A stretch of 14,341 nucleotides of DNA, taken from positions 1-14,341 of the forward strand of contig SAUS01000062.1 in assembly GCA_004000625.1 (NCBI GenBank). Direction: 5' to 3'. Made by a program: the position numbers and the translations under genes. This document shows positions 6,515-12,970 of this stretch, piece by piece (the stretch's first letter is position 1; each line of letters starts with the position of its first letter). The DNA comes from Candidatus Cibiobacter qucibialis (GTDB lineage Bacteria > Bacillota > Clostridia > Oscillospirales > Ruminococcaceae). Below the pieces are notes generated by a model. The model was not told where the DNA came from, did no database searches, and saw nothing but the letters and a program-made list of their open reading frames with translations.

Positions 6515-7585
6515 ATGAGCCGTTATTTTACCAAAACGCTGGCTGCGCTGGAGCCTTATACCCCCGGCGAGCAGCTGAAACTGCCTGACCTTGTCAAGCT
6601 GAACGCCAACGAAAACCCCTACCCGCCTGCCCCCGGCGTGGCGGCGGCGGTGGCCGGAGCAGTGCCGGGGCTGCGGCTGTATTCCGATTTGACCGAAGCC
6701 GCGCTCTGCGCCGCCATTGCCCGCCACTACGGCGTGCAGCCGGAAAATATTTTGTGCGGCAACGGCAGCGATGAAAACCTGCTGCTGGCGCTGCGCGCTT
6801 TCTGCGATGAAACCCACCCGCTGGCATTTGCCGATATCACCTACAGCTTCTACCCGGTTTTGTGCGATTTGTTGCACATTCCGCAGCATGTGATCCTGGT
6901 GGAGGAAGATTTCTCGCTGGATTTGAGCAAGTACCACGGCCTGAATGAGACCATCGTGATTGCCAACCCCAACGCCCCCACCACCCTGCTGCAGCCGGTG
7001 GTTGCCATTGAGGAAGTGGTGCGCACCAACCCCGACAGCATTGTGATTGTGGACGAGGCGTACATTGATTTTGCCGGGCCAAACGCCAGCTGCGTTCCGC
7101 TGACCAAGAAATATGACAATGTGATTGTGGTGCAGACCTTCTCCAAATCCCACAATCTTGCCGGTGCCCGCGTGGGCTTCTGCGTGGCAAACCCGGAGCT
7201 GATTGCCGATATGAACCGCATCAAGTTCAGCTACAGCCCATACAACGTCAATTCCCTCTCCCAGGCTGCCGCCGTGGCCGCCATGGAGGATGAGAATTAT
7301 TTCCGTGATACGGTGGGCAAGATCTGCGCCACCCGCGCCGACACAATGACCAAGCTGCGGGAGCGCGGTTTTACCGGGCCGGATTCCGCCACCAACTTTT
7401 TGTTCGTTACCACCAGCCGCATGCCCTGCAAACAGATTTTTGAGCGCCTGCGGCAAAAAGGCGTGCTGATCCGCTATTTCAGCGCCCCGCGCCTTTCCGA
7501 TTATCTGCGCATCACCATCGGTACCCCGGAACAGATGCAACGATTCTTTGAGGAGCTGGATTTGATTTTGGGCAATACCGCATAA
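6515..7585 (+). CDS. hisC: Histidinol-phosphate aminotransferase
   Basis: A 356-residue PLP enzyme of fold type I converting imidazole-acetol phosphate and glutamate to histidinol phosphate. Visible features: KLNANENPYPP near the N-terminus (28-38), GNGSDENL (82-89), ANPNAPT (150-156), DEAYIDF (180-186, D180 and Y183), the PLP lysine in TFSKSHNLAGARVGF (K211, R219) and DYLRITIGT close to the C-terminus. The start at 6515 is chosen because GAGGTGA ends five bases upstream and the protein then begins as HisC proteins do. The open frame extends back to 6335 only because it joins the displaced frame of the broken RAYT. The last residues GNTA and the TAA stop lie within the left inverted repeat of the element at 7571-7742, so the native C-terminus was replaced or trimmed by the insertion. 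The catalytic core appears complete and function is expected. Confidence 0.95.
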   Translation: MSRYFTKTLAALEPYTPGEQLKLPDLVKLNANENPYPPAPGVAAAVAGAVPGLRLYSDLTEAALCAAIARHYGVQPENILCGNGSDENLLLALRAFCDETHPLAFADITYSFYPVLCDLLHIPQHVILVEEDFSLDLSKYHGLNETIVIANPNAPTTLLQPVVAIEEVVRTNPDSIVIVDEAYIDFAGPNASCVPLTKKYDNVIVVQTFSKSHNLAGARVGFCVANPELIADMNRIKFSYSPYNVNSLSQAAAVAAMEDENYFRDTVGKICATRADTMTKLRERGFTGPDSATNFLFVTTSRMPCKQIFERLRQKGVLIRYFSAPRLSDYLRITIGTPEQMQRFFEELDLILGNTA

Positions 7586-7742
7586 TTCTAAGTGCCGATA
7601 CGGCGAGCGAGGTGCGGCAGATGCTAAGCCAAAAGCGCAGATAATACTGGATGTCTTATCGAGCATTTTGGCAACGCAGATGCCGTGCCGCAGTCGCCGG
7701 AGCGGTGCTTAAGCCGTCAGGCGGGAATTGTGCGGTGTTGCC
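7571..7742. mobile_element. 172-bp MITE-like element with terminal inverted repeats
   Basis: The ends are GGCAATACCGCATAATTC and, as reverse complement of the right end, GGCAACACCGCACAATTC: 16 of 18 positions agree. Imperfect internal complementarity (GCGGCAGATGC and GCCAAAA on one side, TTTTGGC and GCAGATGCCGTGCCGC on the other) suggests a fold-back. TTTG occurs directly on both sides (7567-7570 and 7743-7746), possibly a four-base target duplication. It encodes no protein. Partial copies lie at both window ends and a short relative at 1500-1552. The left end overlaps the last 15 bases of hisC. Because the RAYT at 7759 begins just 16 bases beyond, the two may have arrived together, but the ends are unlike the GTAG palindromes, so a different transposase is likely. 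Confidence 0.75.
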
Positions 7743-7758
7743 TTTGGGGTAAAGTGGC

Positions 7759-8271
7759 ATGGGGACGGAATTACCAGACCGCAAAGGGAACCGGTTAAAG
7801 GGGTATGATTACAGTGCCCGCGGCGTGTATTTTGTTACCATATGCACCCAAAACCGTGTATGTAACCTTGGTTCAGTTGTAGGGGCCGATGCTCGCATCG
7901 GCCCGCATGACGGGCTCAACCCTGATGTGCATATTGAATTATCACCGCTGGGCCGCATTGCTGAACAGGCATTATTGCAAATGGATGGTTTGCTGCATTA
8001 TGTAATTATGCCAAACCATATTCATTTTTTGGTGGGCATCCAACCCAAAGCGGACGGGACGATGCAAGCATCGTCCCCTACAAATATTTCCCAGATTGTC
8101 CGCATTTTCAAAGGGCGCGTTGCTCACAGGGCCGGGCATTCCGTATTCCAACGCTCTTTCTACGACCACATCATCCGCACTGAAACCGATTACTGGGCCA
8201 TTGTGCAATACATTGACGAAAACCCGCTCAAATGGGTTTTGGACCCACTGTATCAGGAGGGAACACCATGA
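7759..8271 (+). CDS. REP-associated tyrosine transposase (RAYT, Y1/HUH), intact copy
   Basis: A 170-residue single-domain Y1 nuclease related to the IS200/IS605 TnpA and TnpA-REP proteins, which nick and join single-stranded DNA next to hairpins headed by GTAG. Seen in the sequence: the N-terminal YDYSARGVYFVTICTQNR (16-33), the metal-binding HUH motif in MPNHIHFL (H87, H89), WxR-like FQRSFYDHIIR (130-140), and the C-terminal QYIDENPLKW (150-159), whose Y151 is the probable catalytic tyrosine. Length and motif order suit an active enzyme. The ribosome site is weak. Residues 41-49 and 100-108 are encoded by an inverted pair of GTAG palindromes. The stop overlaps the start of the next gene (ATGA). 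It sits in the middle of the his operon, so it would be expressed by read-through. Cleavage activity and target choice are inferred from the family. Confidence 0.88.
   Translation: MGTELPDRKGNRLKGYDYSARGVYFVTICTQNRVCNLGSVVGADARIGPHDGLNPDVHIELSPLGRIAEQALLQMDGLLHYVIMPNHIHFLVGIQPKADGTMQASSPTNISQIVRIFKGRVAHRAGHSVFQRSFYDHIIRTETDYWAIVQYIDENPLKWVLDPLYQEGTP
7879..7906 (+). repeat. GTAG palindrome inside the second RAYT, forward
   Basis: GTAG (7879-7882) followed by a perfect ten-base stem, GGGCCGATGC (7883-7892) and GCATCGGCCC (7895-7904), with a two-base loop. It encodes VGADARIGP, at the same protein position as the forward palindrome of the first RAYT. Confidence 0.8.
8056..8081 (-). repeat. GTAG palindrome inside the second RAYT, inverted
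   Basis: GGGACGATGC (8056-8065) and GCATCGTCCC (8068-8077), a perfect ten-base stem with a two-base loop, then CTAC (8078-8081), the complement of GTAG. It encodes GTMQASSPT. Relative to the forward copy one stem pair has changed from C-G to A-T with both arms still matched. Confidence 0.8.
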
Positions 8272-8765
8272 ACCTGTATGACAGAATTAAACCCGGCAAA
8301 CGGCGGCGTGGCTGGGGCGGGGCGGTGTTCCTGGCGGCGGCCTGTGTGGTTCTGGTAATCTGCATTGGCACCATTGGCTGGGCGGCGCGTTACCACCAGC
8401 GCTACCGCAGGTTTTCCACCGATTTTGCCGCCAGTGTGGAAAACGCGGGCAAGATCGGCGCTGCGCTGACCCGCAACGGCGAAACCTCCTCCCTGGACCC
8501 GGATGCCAGCAGCCGGTTATGCCGGTTGATCTGCGCCGCCGGGGCGGGTAAAGTGCAGCCAAGCTGCCCGCAGGGGGAGCCGCTCACCGTCCGCTACCAC
8601 AGCGGCGCGGTGCTGGACTTGTGGGAAGTGGAAATACCCGAAGAGACCGCCAAAAACCCCACCGGCGTTTTTGTGCGTTATACCTTTGCCGATGGAACGG
8701 TTTACCAATATGACACGGACCAGATCCAAATGAACGAGGTCCGGCTGGCCCTGGGGCTACATTAA
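8268..8765 (+). CDS. Single-pass membrane-anchored protein of unknown function
   Basis: A 165-residue protein that I do not recognise. A basic N-terminus (KPGKRRRG, 8-15) precedes one strong hydrophobic segment at about 17-39, so the remaining 125 residues are probably outside the membrane, following the positive-inside rule. The external part contains two cysteines close together (LCRLICAAG, around 84-92) and a third before QGEPL, and then a mostly polar beta-like region ending in YTFADGTVYQYDTDQI. No enzyme motif is visible. The start is set by AGGAGG seven bases before the ATG at 8268; the frame is open further upstream but inside the RAYT. Its ATGA overlap with the RAYT stop implies translational coupling. 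It stands where hisB often lies in his operons, but it shows no resemblance to imidazoleglycerol-phosphate dehydratase, so it should not be taken as a replacement. Confidence 0.8.
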   Translation: MNLYDRIKPGKRRRGWGGAVFLAAACVVLVICIGTIGWAARYHQRYRRFSTDFAASVENAGKIGAALTRNGETSSLDPDASSRLCRLICAAGAGKVQPSCPQGEPLTVRYHSGAVLDLWEVEIPEETAKNPTGVFVRYTFADGTVYQYDTDQIQMNEVRLALGLH

Positions 8766-8820
8766 CCCCAGGTATTAAGAGGGGCGCTGCAACAGCAGCA
8801 TACAAAAAGGGGGAACGTAT

Positions 8821-9438
8821 ATGATCGCCATTATTGATTACGGCGTGGGCAACTTGTTCAGTCTGGCTTCCAGCCTGAAAAGCCTGGGGCTGGAAACCAA
8901 AGTGACCCGCGACGCTGCCGCCATCCGCGCGGCGGACCACATCATTCTGCCCGGTGTGGGCGCGTTTGCCGATGCCATGGCCAAGCTGGAAGCTACCGGC
9001 CTGGTGCCCGTTATCAAGCAGGAAGTGGAGCACAAACCGCTTTTGGGCATCTGCCTGGGCATGCAGCTGCTGTTTGAAAAAAGCTATGAGTACGGCGAAC
9101 ACACCGGCCTTGGCCTGATTCCCGGCGAAGTGTGCCCGCTGGCAGACGATTTGAAAGACCCCAGCCTGAAAGTGCCGCACATCGGCTGGAACCGGCTGGA
9201 CATTGTGCCGGGGCGGGAAAACGACCCGCTGTTCAAGTACACCAAGCCCGGTGAGTATGTGTATTATGTGCACAGCTTTTACGCCAAAAACTGTGCCGCC
9301 AACACGCTGGCTGCCAGTGAGTACAGCATCCCTGTAACGGGCGCTGTGAAAAACGGCCTGGTATACGGCACGCAGTTCCACCCCGAAAAATCCGGCGATA
9401 CCGGCCTGCGCATGCTGCGGGCCTTTGCAGAATTGTGA
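8821..9438 (+). CDS. hisH: Imidazole glycerol phosphate synthase, glutamine amidotransferase subunit
   Basis: A 205-residue class I glutamine amidotransferase that releases ammonia from glutamine and channels it to HisF. The catalytic triad is complete: C78 in LLGICLGMQLLFE, H187 and E189 in GTQFHPEKSG. The N-terminal IAIIDYGVGNLFS and the LPGVGAF loop (43-49) are typical, as is PHIGWN (119-124), which belongs to the family. The start is supported by an AAAGGGGG site upstream, and the N-terminus has the expected length. It follows the unknown membrane protein by 55 bases and precedes hisA by nine, so the H-A-F order of the canonical operon is kept. Confidence 0.97.
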   Translation: MIAIIDYGVGNLFSLASSLKSLGLETKVTRDAAAIRAADHIILPGVGAFADAMAKLEATGLVPVIKQEVEHKPLLGICLGMQLLFEKSYEYGEHTGLGLIPGEVCPLADDLKDPSLKVPHIGWNRLDIVPGRENDPLFKYTKPGEYVYYVHSFYAKNCAANTLAASEYSIPVTGAVKNGLVYGTQFHPEKSGDTGLRMLRAFAEL

Positions 9439-9447
9439 GGTGCAGCC

Positions 9448-10164
9448 ATGAAGTTATATCCTGCCATTGATCTGCGCGGCGGGCAGGCCGTGCGCCTGTA
9501 CCAGGGCGATTACGACCAGATGACCGTTTACAATGCAGACCCCGCCGCCCAAGCACGGGAGTTTATTGCCGCCGGGGCCAAGTACCTGCATGTGGTGGAC
9601 TTGGACGGCGCCAAGGATGACACCACCGCCAACATGACCACCATTGCCGCCATTGCTAAGCAGGGCGGGCTGTTTATCGAGGTCGGCGGCGGCATCCGTG
9701 ACGAAGCCCGCATTGAACAGTATCTTTCCCTCGGCGTGGGGCGCTGCATCCTGGGCACCATTGCCGTAAAGGATTTTGATTTTACCGCCCGCATGGCGCA
9801 GAAATACGGCCCCAAAATTGCCGTTGGCGTGGACATGCGCGATGGCCTTGTGGCTGTGAACGGCTGGAAAGAAGTCACCCCCGAACCGGGCGTTGCTTTC
9901 TGCCGCCGCTGTGCCGAAGCTGGCGTGCAGGCGATCATCGCCACCGATATTTCCCGCGACGGCACAATGCAGGGCACCAACATGGACCTGTACCGTGAGC
10001 TGTTGCAGATTTCCGGCCTGGAGATCACGGCATCCGGCGGCATTGCCCGCATGGAAGAGCTGGCAGAGCTGCAGGCCATGGGCTGCCACGCCGCAATTTT
10101 GGGCAAATCCATCTACACCGGCGCCATCGACCTCAAACAGGCTGTGGCACTGTATCAGGAATAA
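9448..10164 (+). CDS. hisA: ProFAR isomerase (HisA)
   Basis: A 238-residue (beta/alpha)8 barrel performing the Amadori isomerisation of ProFAR to PRFAR. The catalytic aspartates are at D8 (YPAIDLRGG) and D129 (GVDMRDG). Phosphate-binding loops are readable as EVGGGIR (78-84) in the first half and TDISRDGTMQG (166-176) plus ASGGI in the second, matching the two-fold symmetry of the family. GAGGTG ends five bases before the ATG. It overlaps nothing but is tightly spaced, 9 bases after hisH and 13 before hisF. No trace of the TrpF-bifunctional PriA form is argued, since that form belongs to actinobacteria. Confidence 0.97.
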   Translation: MKLYPAIDLRGGQAVRLYQGDYDQMTVYNADPAAQAREFIAAGAKYLHVVDLDGAKDDTTANMTTIAAIAKQGGLFIEVGGGIRDEARIEQYLSLGVGRCILGTIAVKDFDFTARMAQKYGPKIAVGVDMRDGLVAVNGWKEVTPEPGVAFCRRCAEAGVQAIIATDISRDGTMQGTNMDLYRELLQISGLEITASGGIARMEELAELQAMGCHAAILGKSIYTGAIDLKQAVALYQE

Positions 10165-10177
10165 GGGGGTTGGGCGC

Positions 10178-10936
10178 ATGATTACCAAACGCATTATCCC
10201 GTGCTTGGATGTAAAAGACGGCCGTGTGGTCAAAGGTGTCAACTTTGCCGGATTACAGGATATGGCCGACCCGGTCGAGATGGCCCGCTATTACAACGCG
10301 GCCGGGGCTGATGAGCTGGTGTTTTATGATATCACCGCCAGCGTGGAGGGCCGCACGATTTTTACCGATATTCTGCGCCGCGTTGCCAGCGAAATTTTTA
10401 TCCCGCTGACGGTTGGCGGCGGCATCGGCAGCCTGGAAGATTTTGACCGGGTGCTGAAATGCGGTGCCGACAAAGTAAGTGTCAACTCCGGTGCCATCAA
10501 GAACCCGGCCATTATTTCCGCCGCTGCCCAGCGTTACGGCAATCAGTGCGTGGTGCTTTCTGCGGACATCAAGCGGGTGGATGGCAAGTTCAAGCTGTTC
10601 ACCAAAGGCGGGCGCGAAAACACCGGCATTGACGCGCTGGACTGGCTGGAGCATGGCGTGAAAAACGGCGCGGGCGAGCTGGTTGTCAACTCGATTGACA
10701 CGGACGGCGTAAAGAACGGCTTTGACCTGGAGCTGCTGGACGCCGTGGCCCAGCGCTGTGCTGTGCCCATCATCGCTTCCGGCGGTGCTGGCAAGATGGA
10801 TGACTTCAAGGAGCTGTTCTTGAACCACCCCCGCGTGGACGCCGGGCTGGCAGCCTCCATCTTCCACACGAAGCAGGTGGACATCCGCGATTTGAAGCTT
10901 TACCTGCGTGAAAACGGCGTGGAGATGCGGGTATAA
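10178..10936 (+). CDS. hisF: Imidazole glycerol phosphate synthase, cyclase subunit
   Basis: A 252-residue (beta/alpha)8 barrel that uses ammonia from HisH to cyclise PRFAR into IGP and AICAR. The two catalytic aspartates fall at D11 (IIPCLDVKDGRVVKG) and D130 (VLSADIKR), the same numbers as in the well-studied Thermotoga enzyme. Phosphate loops are TVGGGI (78-83), NSGAIKNP (103-110) and ASGGAG near the C-terminal end. The start at 10178 follows AGGGGG by eight bases; the same frame is open back to 9893 but only as an alternative reading of hisA. A 179-base gap separates it from hisIE, the longest gap among the his genes apart from the transposon regions. Confidence 0.97.
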   Translation: MITKRIIPCLDVKDGRVVKGVNFAGLQDMADPVEMARYYNAAGADELVFYDITASVEGRTIFTDILRRVASEIFIPLTVGGGIGSLEDFDRVLKCGADKVSVNSGAIKNPAIISAAAQRYGNQCVVLSADIKRVDGKFKLFTKGGRENTGIDALDWLEHGVKNGAGELVVNSIDTDGVKNGFDLELLDAVAQRCAVPIIASGGAGKMDDFKELFLNHPRVDAGLAASIFHTKQVDIRDLKLYLRENGVEMRV

Positions 10937-10993
10937 CAGGCAAAAGCAGCCCATATAATTGGGGCTTGCCAAACAACGCAAAACACGCTAAAC

Positions 10994-11090
10994 TATACTT
11001 ATAATTTTTTACTGAGAATGGGGAATCTTTTGGGAATCCGGCTGTGCGGTTCGCATGAATCTGCGGCCCGGCAGAGTGTCCCCAGCCTTT
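10994..11090 (+). promoter_or_regulatory. Possible internal promoter and folded leader before hisIE
   Basis: The 179-base hisF-hisIE gap contains TATACT (10994-10999) and TATAAT (11000-11005), but no convincing -35 box at 16-18 bases. Downstream, TGGGGA (11019-11024) is complementary to TCCCCA (11079-11084) and encloses GC-rich segments that could fold. This could be an internal promoter with a leader or a processing site. The evidence is weak. Confidence 0.3.
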
Positions 11091-11115
11091 CGCCGTTTTA
11101 GATAAGGAGTTCGCC

Positions 11116-11772
11116 ATGGAAATCACCGAAAATTCCAAAACTCTGAAATTTGATGCCAACGGCCTGATTCCGGCCATTGTGCAGGATCACTACACCAAAG
11201 AGGTTCTGACCCTGGCTTATATGAACGCCGAAACCCTGGCTTTGACGATTGCCGAGGGCCGCACGGTGTTCTGGTCCCGCAGCCGCCAGGAGATCTGGCG
11301 CAAGGGCGAAACCAGCGGCAATGTGCAGCGCGTGGTTTCCATCACCGCAGACTGCGATAAGGACGCTTTGGTCGTGGATGTCATCAAGAGCGGCCCCGCC
11401 TGCCACACCGGCGCGGAAAGCTGCTTCTTTAACCCGGTCTATGTTTCCGATGAGCTGAAGCAGTTCACCTGGCAGGGGCTGTATGAGCTGATCGAAGGCC
11501 GCAAGACCAACCCCAAAGAGGGCAGCTACACCACCTACCTGTTTGACAAGGGTCTGGAAAAGATTCTGAAAAAGGTCGGCGAGGAATCCACCGAAGTGAT
11601 CATTGCAGGCAGCAAGCGCGACAAAGAGGAAACCGTTTACGAGATCAGCGACCTTGCCTACCATGTGATGGTTTTGATGATTGAACTTGGCATTTCCGTA
11701 GAAGACATCACCAAAGAGCTGGAAAAGCGCCATGTTATTGACCATAAAGTGAAACAGGAGAGGATGCAGTAA
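11116..11772 (+). CDS. hisIE: Bifunctional phosphoribosyl-AMP cyclohydrolase / phosphoribosyl-ATP pyrophosphatase
   Basis: A 218-residue fusion performing steps two and three: PR-ATP to PR-AMP and pyrophosphate (HisE), then ring opening to ProFAR (HisI). Residues 1 to about 110 are HisI, with SRSRQEIWRKGETSG (54-68), the metal-binding DCDKD (79-83) and the zinc cysteines in CHTG...SCF (C96 and C103), plus C80. Residues about 120-206 are the all-alpha HisE domain, with KKVGEESTEVIIA (152-164) and EISDLAYH (176-183), carrying the acidic metal ligands. The fused order I-E is the common bacterial form. AAGGAG ends six bases upstream of the ATG. The stop shares one base with the next start (TAATG), so the phosphatase is probably translationally coupled. 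Confidence 0.96.
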   Translation: MEITENSKTLKFDANGLIPAIVQDHYTKEVLTLAYMNAETLALTIAEGRTVFWSRSRQEIWRKGETSGNVQRVVSITADCDKDALVVDVIKSGPACHTGAESCFFNPVYVSDELKQFTWQGLYELIEGRKTNPKEGSYTTYLFDKGLEKILKKVGEESTEVIIAGSKRDKEETVYEISDLAYHVMVLMIELGISVEDITKELEKRHVIDHKVKQERMQ

Positions 11773-12599
11773 TGGCTAAAGAGTATCTGCTCAGTTCGGT
11801 TCATGTTCACACCAAGCTGTGTGACGGCAAAAACACCCCGGAGGAGCTTGCCCTGAGCGCCTGGAAAGCCGGGCTGAAAACGCTGGGCTTCTCTGGCCAC
11901 AGCCACACCCCGCACGACATTGAGTATTGCATGACCAATGCACGCACCCAGCTGTACCGCGCCCAGGTAGCCAAGCTGAAAGAGCGCTATGCCGGCAAGC
12001 TGGACATTTTGTGCGGCCTGGAATGGGATTTGTACAGCGATGACGACCCGGCTGCCTATGATTACTGGATCGGCAGCGCCCATTATGTCAAGGGCCCCAA
12101 GACCGGCAAATATTACGAGATTGACTGGCGCGAAGCGGACCTGGCTGCCTGCATCCAGGACGACTTTGACGGCGACGGCCTTGCTGTGGTGGAAACGTAT
12201 TTTGCCAACGTAGCCGCAGTTGCCGCCAAAAAGCCCACCATCCTGGGTCATTTTGACCTGATCAAAAAGGTGAACGGCAACGGCAAGTTTTTTGATGAAT
12301 CCGACCTGCGCTACACCGCCGCTGCCCACAAGGCACTGGAAGCCGCTGCACAGGCTGGCTGCGTGCTGGAAGTGAATACCAGCTCGGTTTATCGCGGCTT
12401 CCGCGAGGATTACTTTCCCTCCCCGGCCATCCTGAAAGAATGGCTGACCATGGGCGGCAATGTGACCATTACCGCCGATGCCCACGAAGCCAAGGCCCTG
12501 ACCTTTGGCTTTGAGGAAGCCGCCGCACAGCTGAAGGAACTGGGCTATACCCGTGTTCTGGTGCTGGGCAAGGACGGTTTTGCCTCCTGTGAGCTGTAA
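11772..12599 (+). CDS. hisJ: PHP-family histidinol-phosphatase
   Basis: A 275-residue metal-dependent phosphatase of the PHP superfamily, expected to hydrolyse L-histidinol phosphate to histidinol, between HisC and HisD. Metal ligands are readable as HVH (H11, H13), GHSH (H43, H45), GLEWD (E84), SAHYV (H104), LGHFDLI and TADAHEA in the C-terminal third. The length fits the HisJ/HisK group, which is unrelated to the HAD phosphatase domain of E. coli HisB. Its position as the last gene of the operon, coupled to hisIE by a TAATG overlap and preceded by CAGGAGAGG, supports this role over other PHP activities. The terminator at 12622 follows. Confidence 0.93.
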   Translation: MAKEYLLSSVHVHTKLCDGKNTPEELALSAWKAGLKTLGFSGHSHTPHDIEYCMTNARTQLYRAQVAKLKERYAGKLDILCGLEWDLYSDDDPAAYDYWIGSAHYVKGPKTGKYYEIDWREADLAACIQDDFDGDGLAVVETYFANVAAVAAKKPTILGHFDLIKKVNGNGKFFDESDLRYTAAAHKALEAAAQAGCVLEVNTSSVYRGFREDYFPSPAILKEWLTMGGNVTITADAHEAKALTFGFEEAAAQLKELGYTRVLVLGKDGFASCEL

Positions 12600-12621
12600 A
12601 ACGCAAAACACACCGCATTTT

Positions 12622-12658
12622 GCCGGGTGCGCACTTGCCGCACCCGGCTTTTGCTGTT
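12622..12658 (+). terminator. Rho-independent terminator of the his operon
   Basis: GCCGGGTGCG (12622-12631) pairs perfectly with CGCACCCGGC (12639-12648), followed by TTTTGCTGTT. It lies 22 bases after the phosphatase stop and closes the histidine transcript. Confidence 0.9.
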
Positions 12659-12718
12659 ATAATGGGAAAAAGCGTTTTTTCGGGAAAGTCGGAAAGCCAT
12701 ATATGTTGCCCGTAACCC

Positions 12719-12798
12719 GTAGGGGCACGCGGCATAGTTCAGGGTGAAATATGCAGCAAAGCCTAACACGCGGGACGATGCCGAGCATCGTCCCCTAC
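12719..12798. repeat. BIME-like pair of GTAG palindromes
   Basis: GTAGGGG at 12719-12725 heads a degenerate half with no good right arm. An inverted partner reads GGGACGATGC (12772-12781), GCATCGTCCC (12785-12794), CTAC (12795-12798), a perfect ten-base stem. The head-to-head arrangement copies that seen inside the two RAYT genes, with only about 46 bases between the halves. The stem of the inverted half is the same as that at 8056-8077. Confidence 0.7.
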
Positions 12799-12841
12799 AA
12801 ATTGTTTGCAACGTTTATTGCGAGTATTTACGTTTTTCCCC

Positions 12842-12867
12842 GGCGGGGTGGGGGCACCCCGCCCTAC
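12842..12867 (-). repeat. GTAG palindrome, inverted
   Basis: GGCGGGGTG (12842-12850) pairs with CACCCCGCC (12855-12863) around a GGGG loop, followed by CTAC (12864-12867). The stem sequence differs from its neighbours and is closest to the GGGGT-type stem at 134-152. Confidence 0.7.
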
Positions 12868-12879
12868 ATATAAATTTAT

Positions 12880-12922
12880 CATTCATTCCAATTTCTAATT
12901 TCTCATTCCTAATTCCTAATTA
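12880..12922 (+). repeat. AT-rich low-complexity repeat
   Basis: Imperfect tandem units of the type TTTCTAATT and TTCCTAATT run through this stretch, ahead of the helicase start. It would form an unstructured 5' leader if transcribed. No coding frame is supported. Confidence 0.5.
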
Positions 12923-12970
12923 ACTCCTCCCTCCTAACCCCTGACTAACACGAAAGGTGTACACTAATTT

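Larger units (their letters stand above)
12600..12970. other. Intergenic region between the his operon and the helicase
   Basis: This 371-base stretch has no supported gene. It holds the his terminator (12622-12658), three GTAG palindromes (12719-12867) and an AT-rich, pyrimidine-rich run at about 12868-12950 with TTCTAATT and TTCCTAATT repeats. A weak promoter candidate is TTGTTT (12802-12807), 17 bases, TATTTA (12825-12830). The helicase ribosome site is AAAGG at 12953-12957, with long spacing. Confidence 0.6.

Noticed and set aside
6368..7666. Minus-strand frame opposite hisC
   Set aside because: Low-complexity His/Gly-rich translation; hisC on the plus strand has complete catalytic motifs.
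11055..11105. 16-residue leader peptide before hisIE
   Set aside because: It has no ribosome site and no histidine codons, so a his-type attenuator peptide is not supported.
11658..12611. Minus-strand frame opposite the phosphatase
   Set aside because: No motif and no start signal; the PHP metal ligands on the plus strand settle the strand.
12719..12867. CRISPR array
   Set aside because: The repeats are palindromes of differing stems in mixed orientation with irregular spacing, not identical direct repeats with equal spacers.
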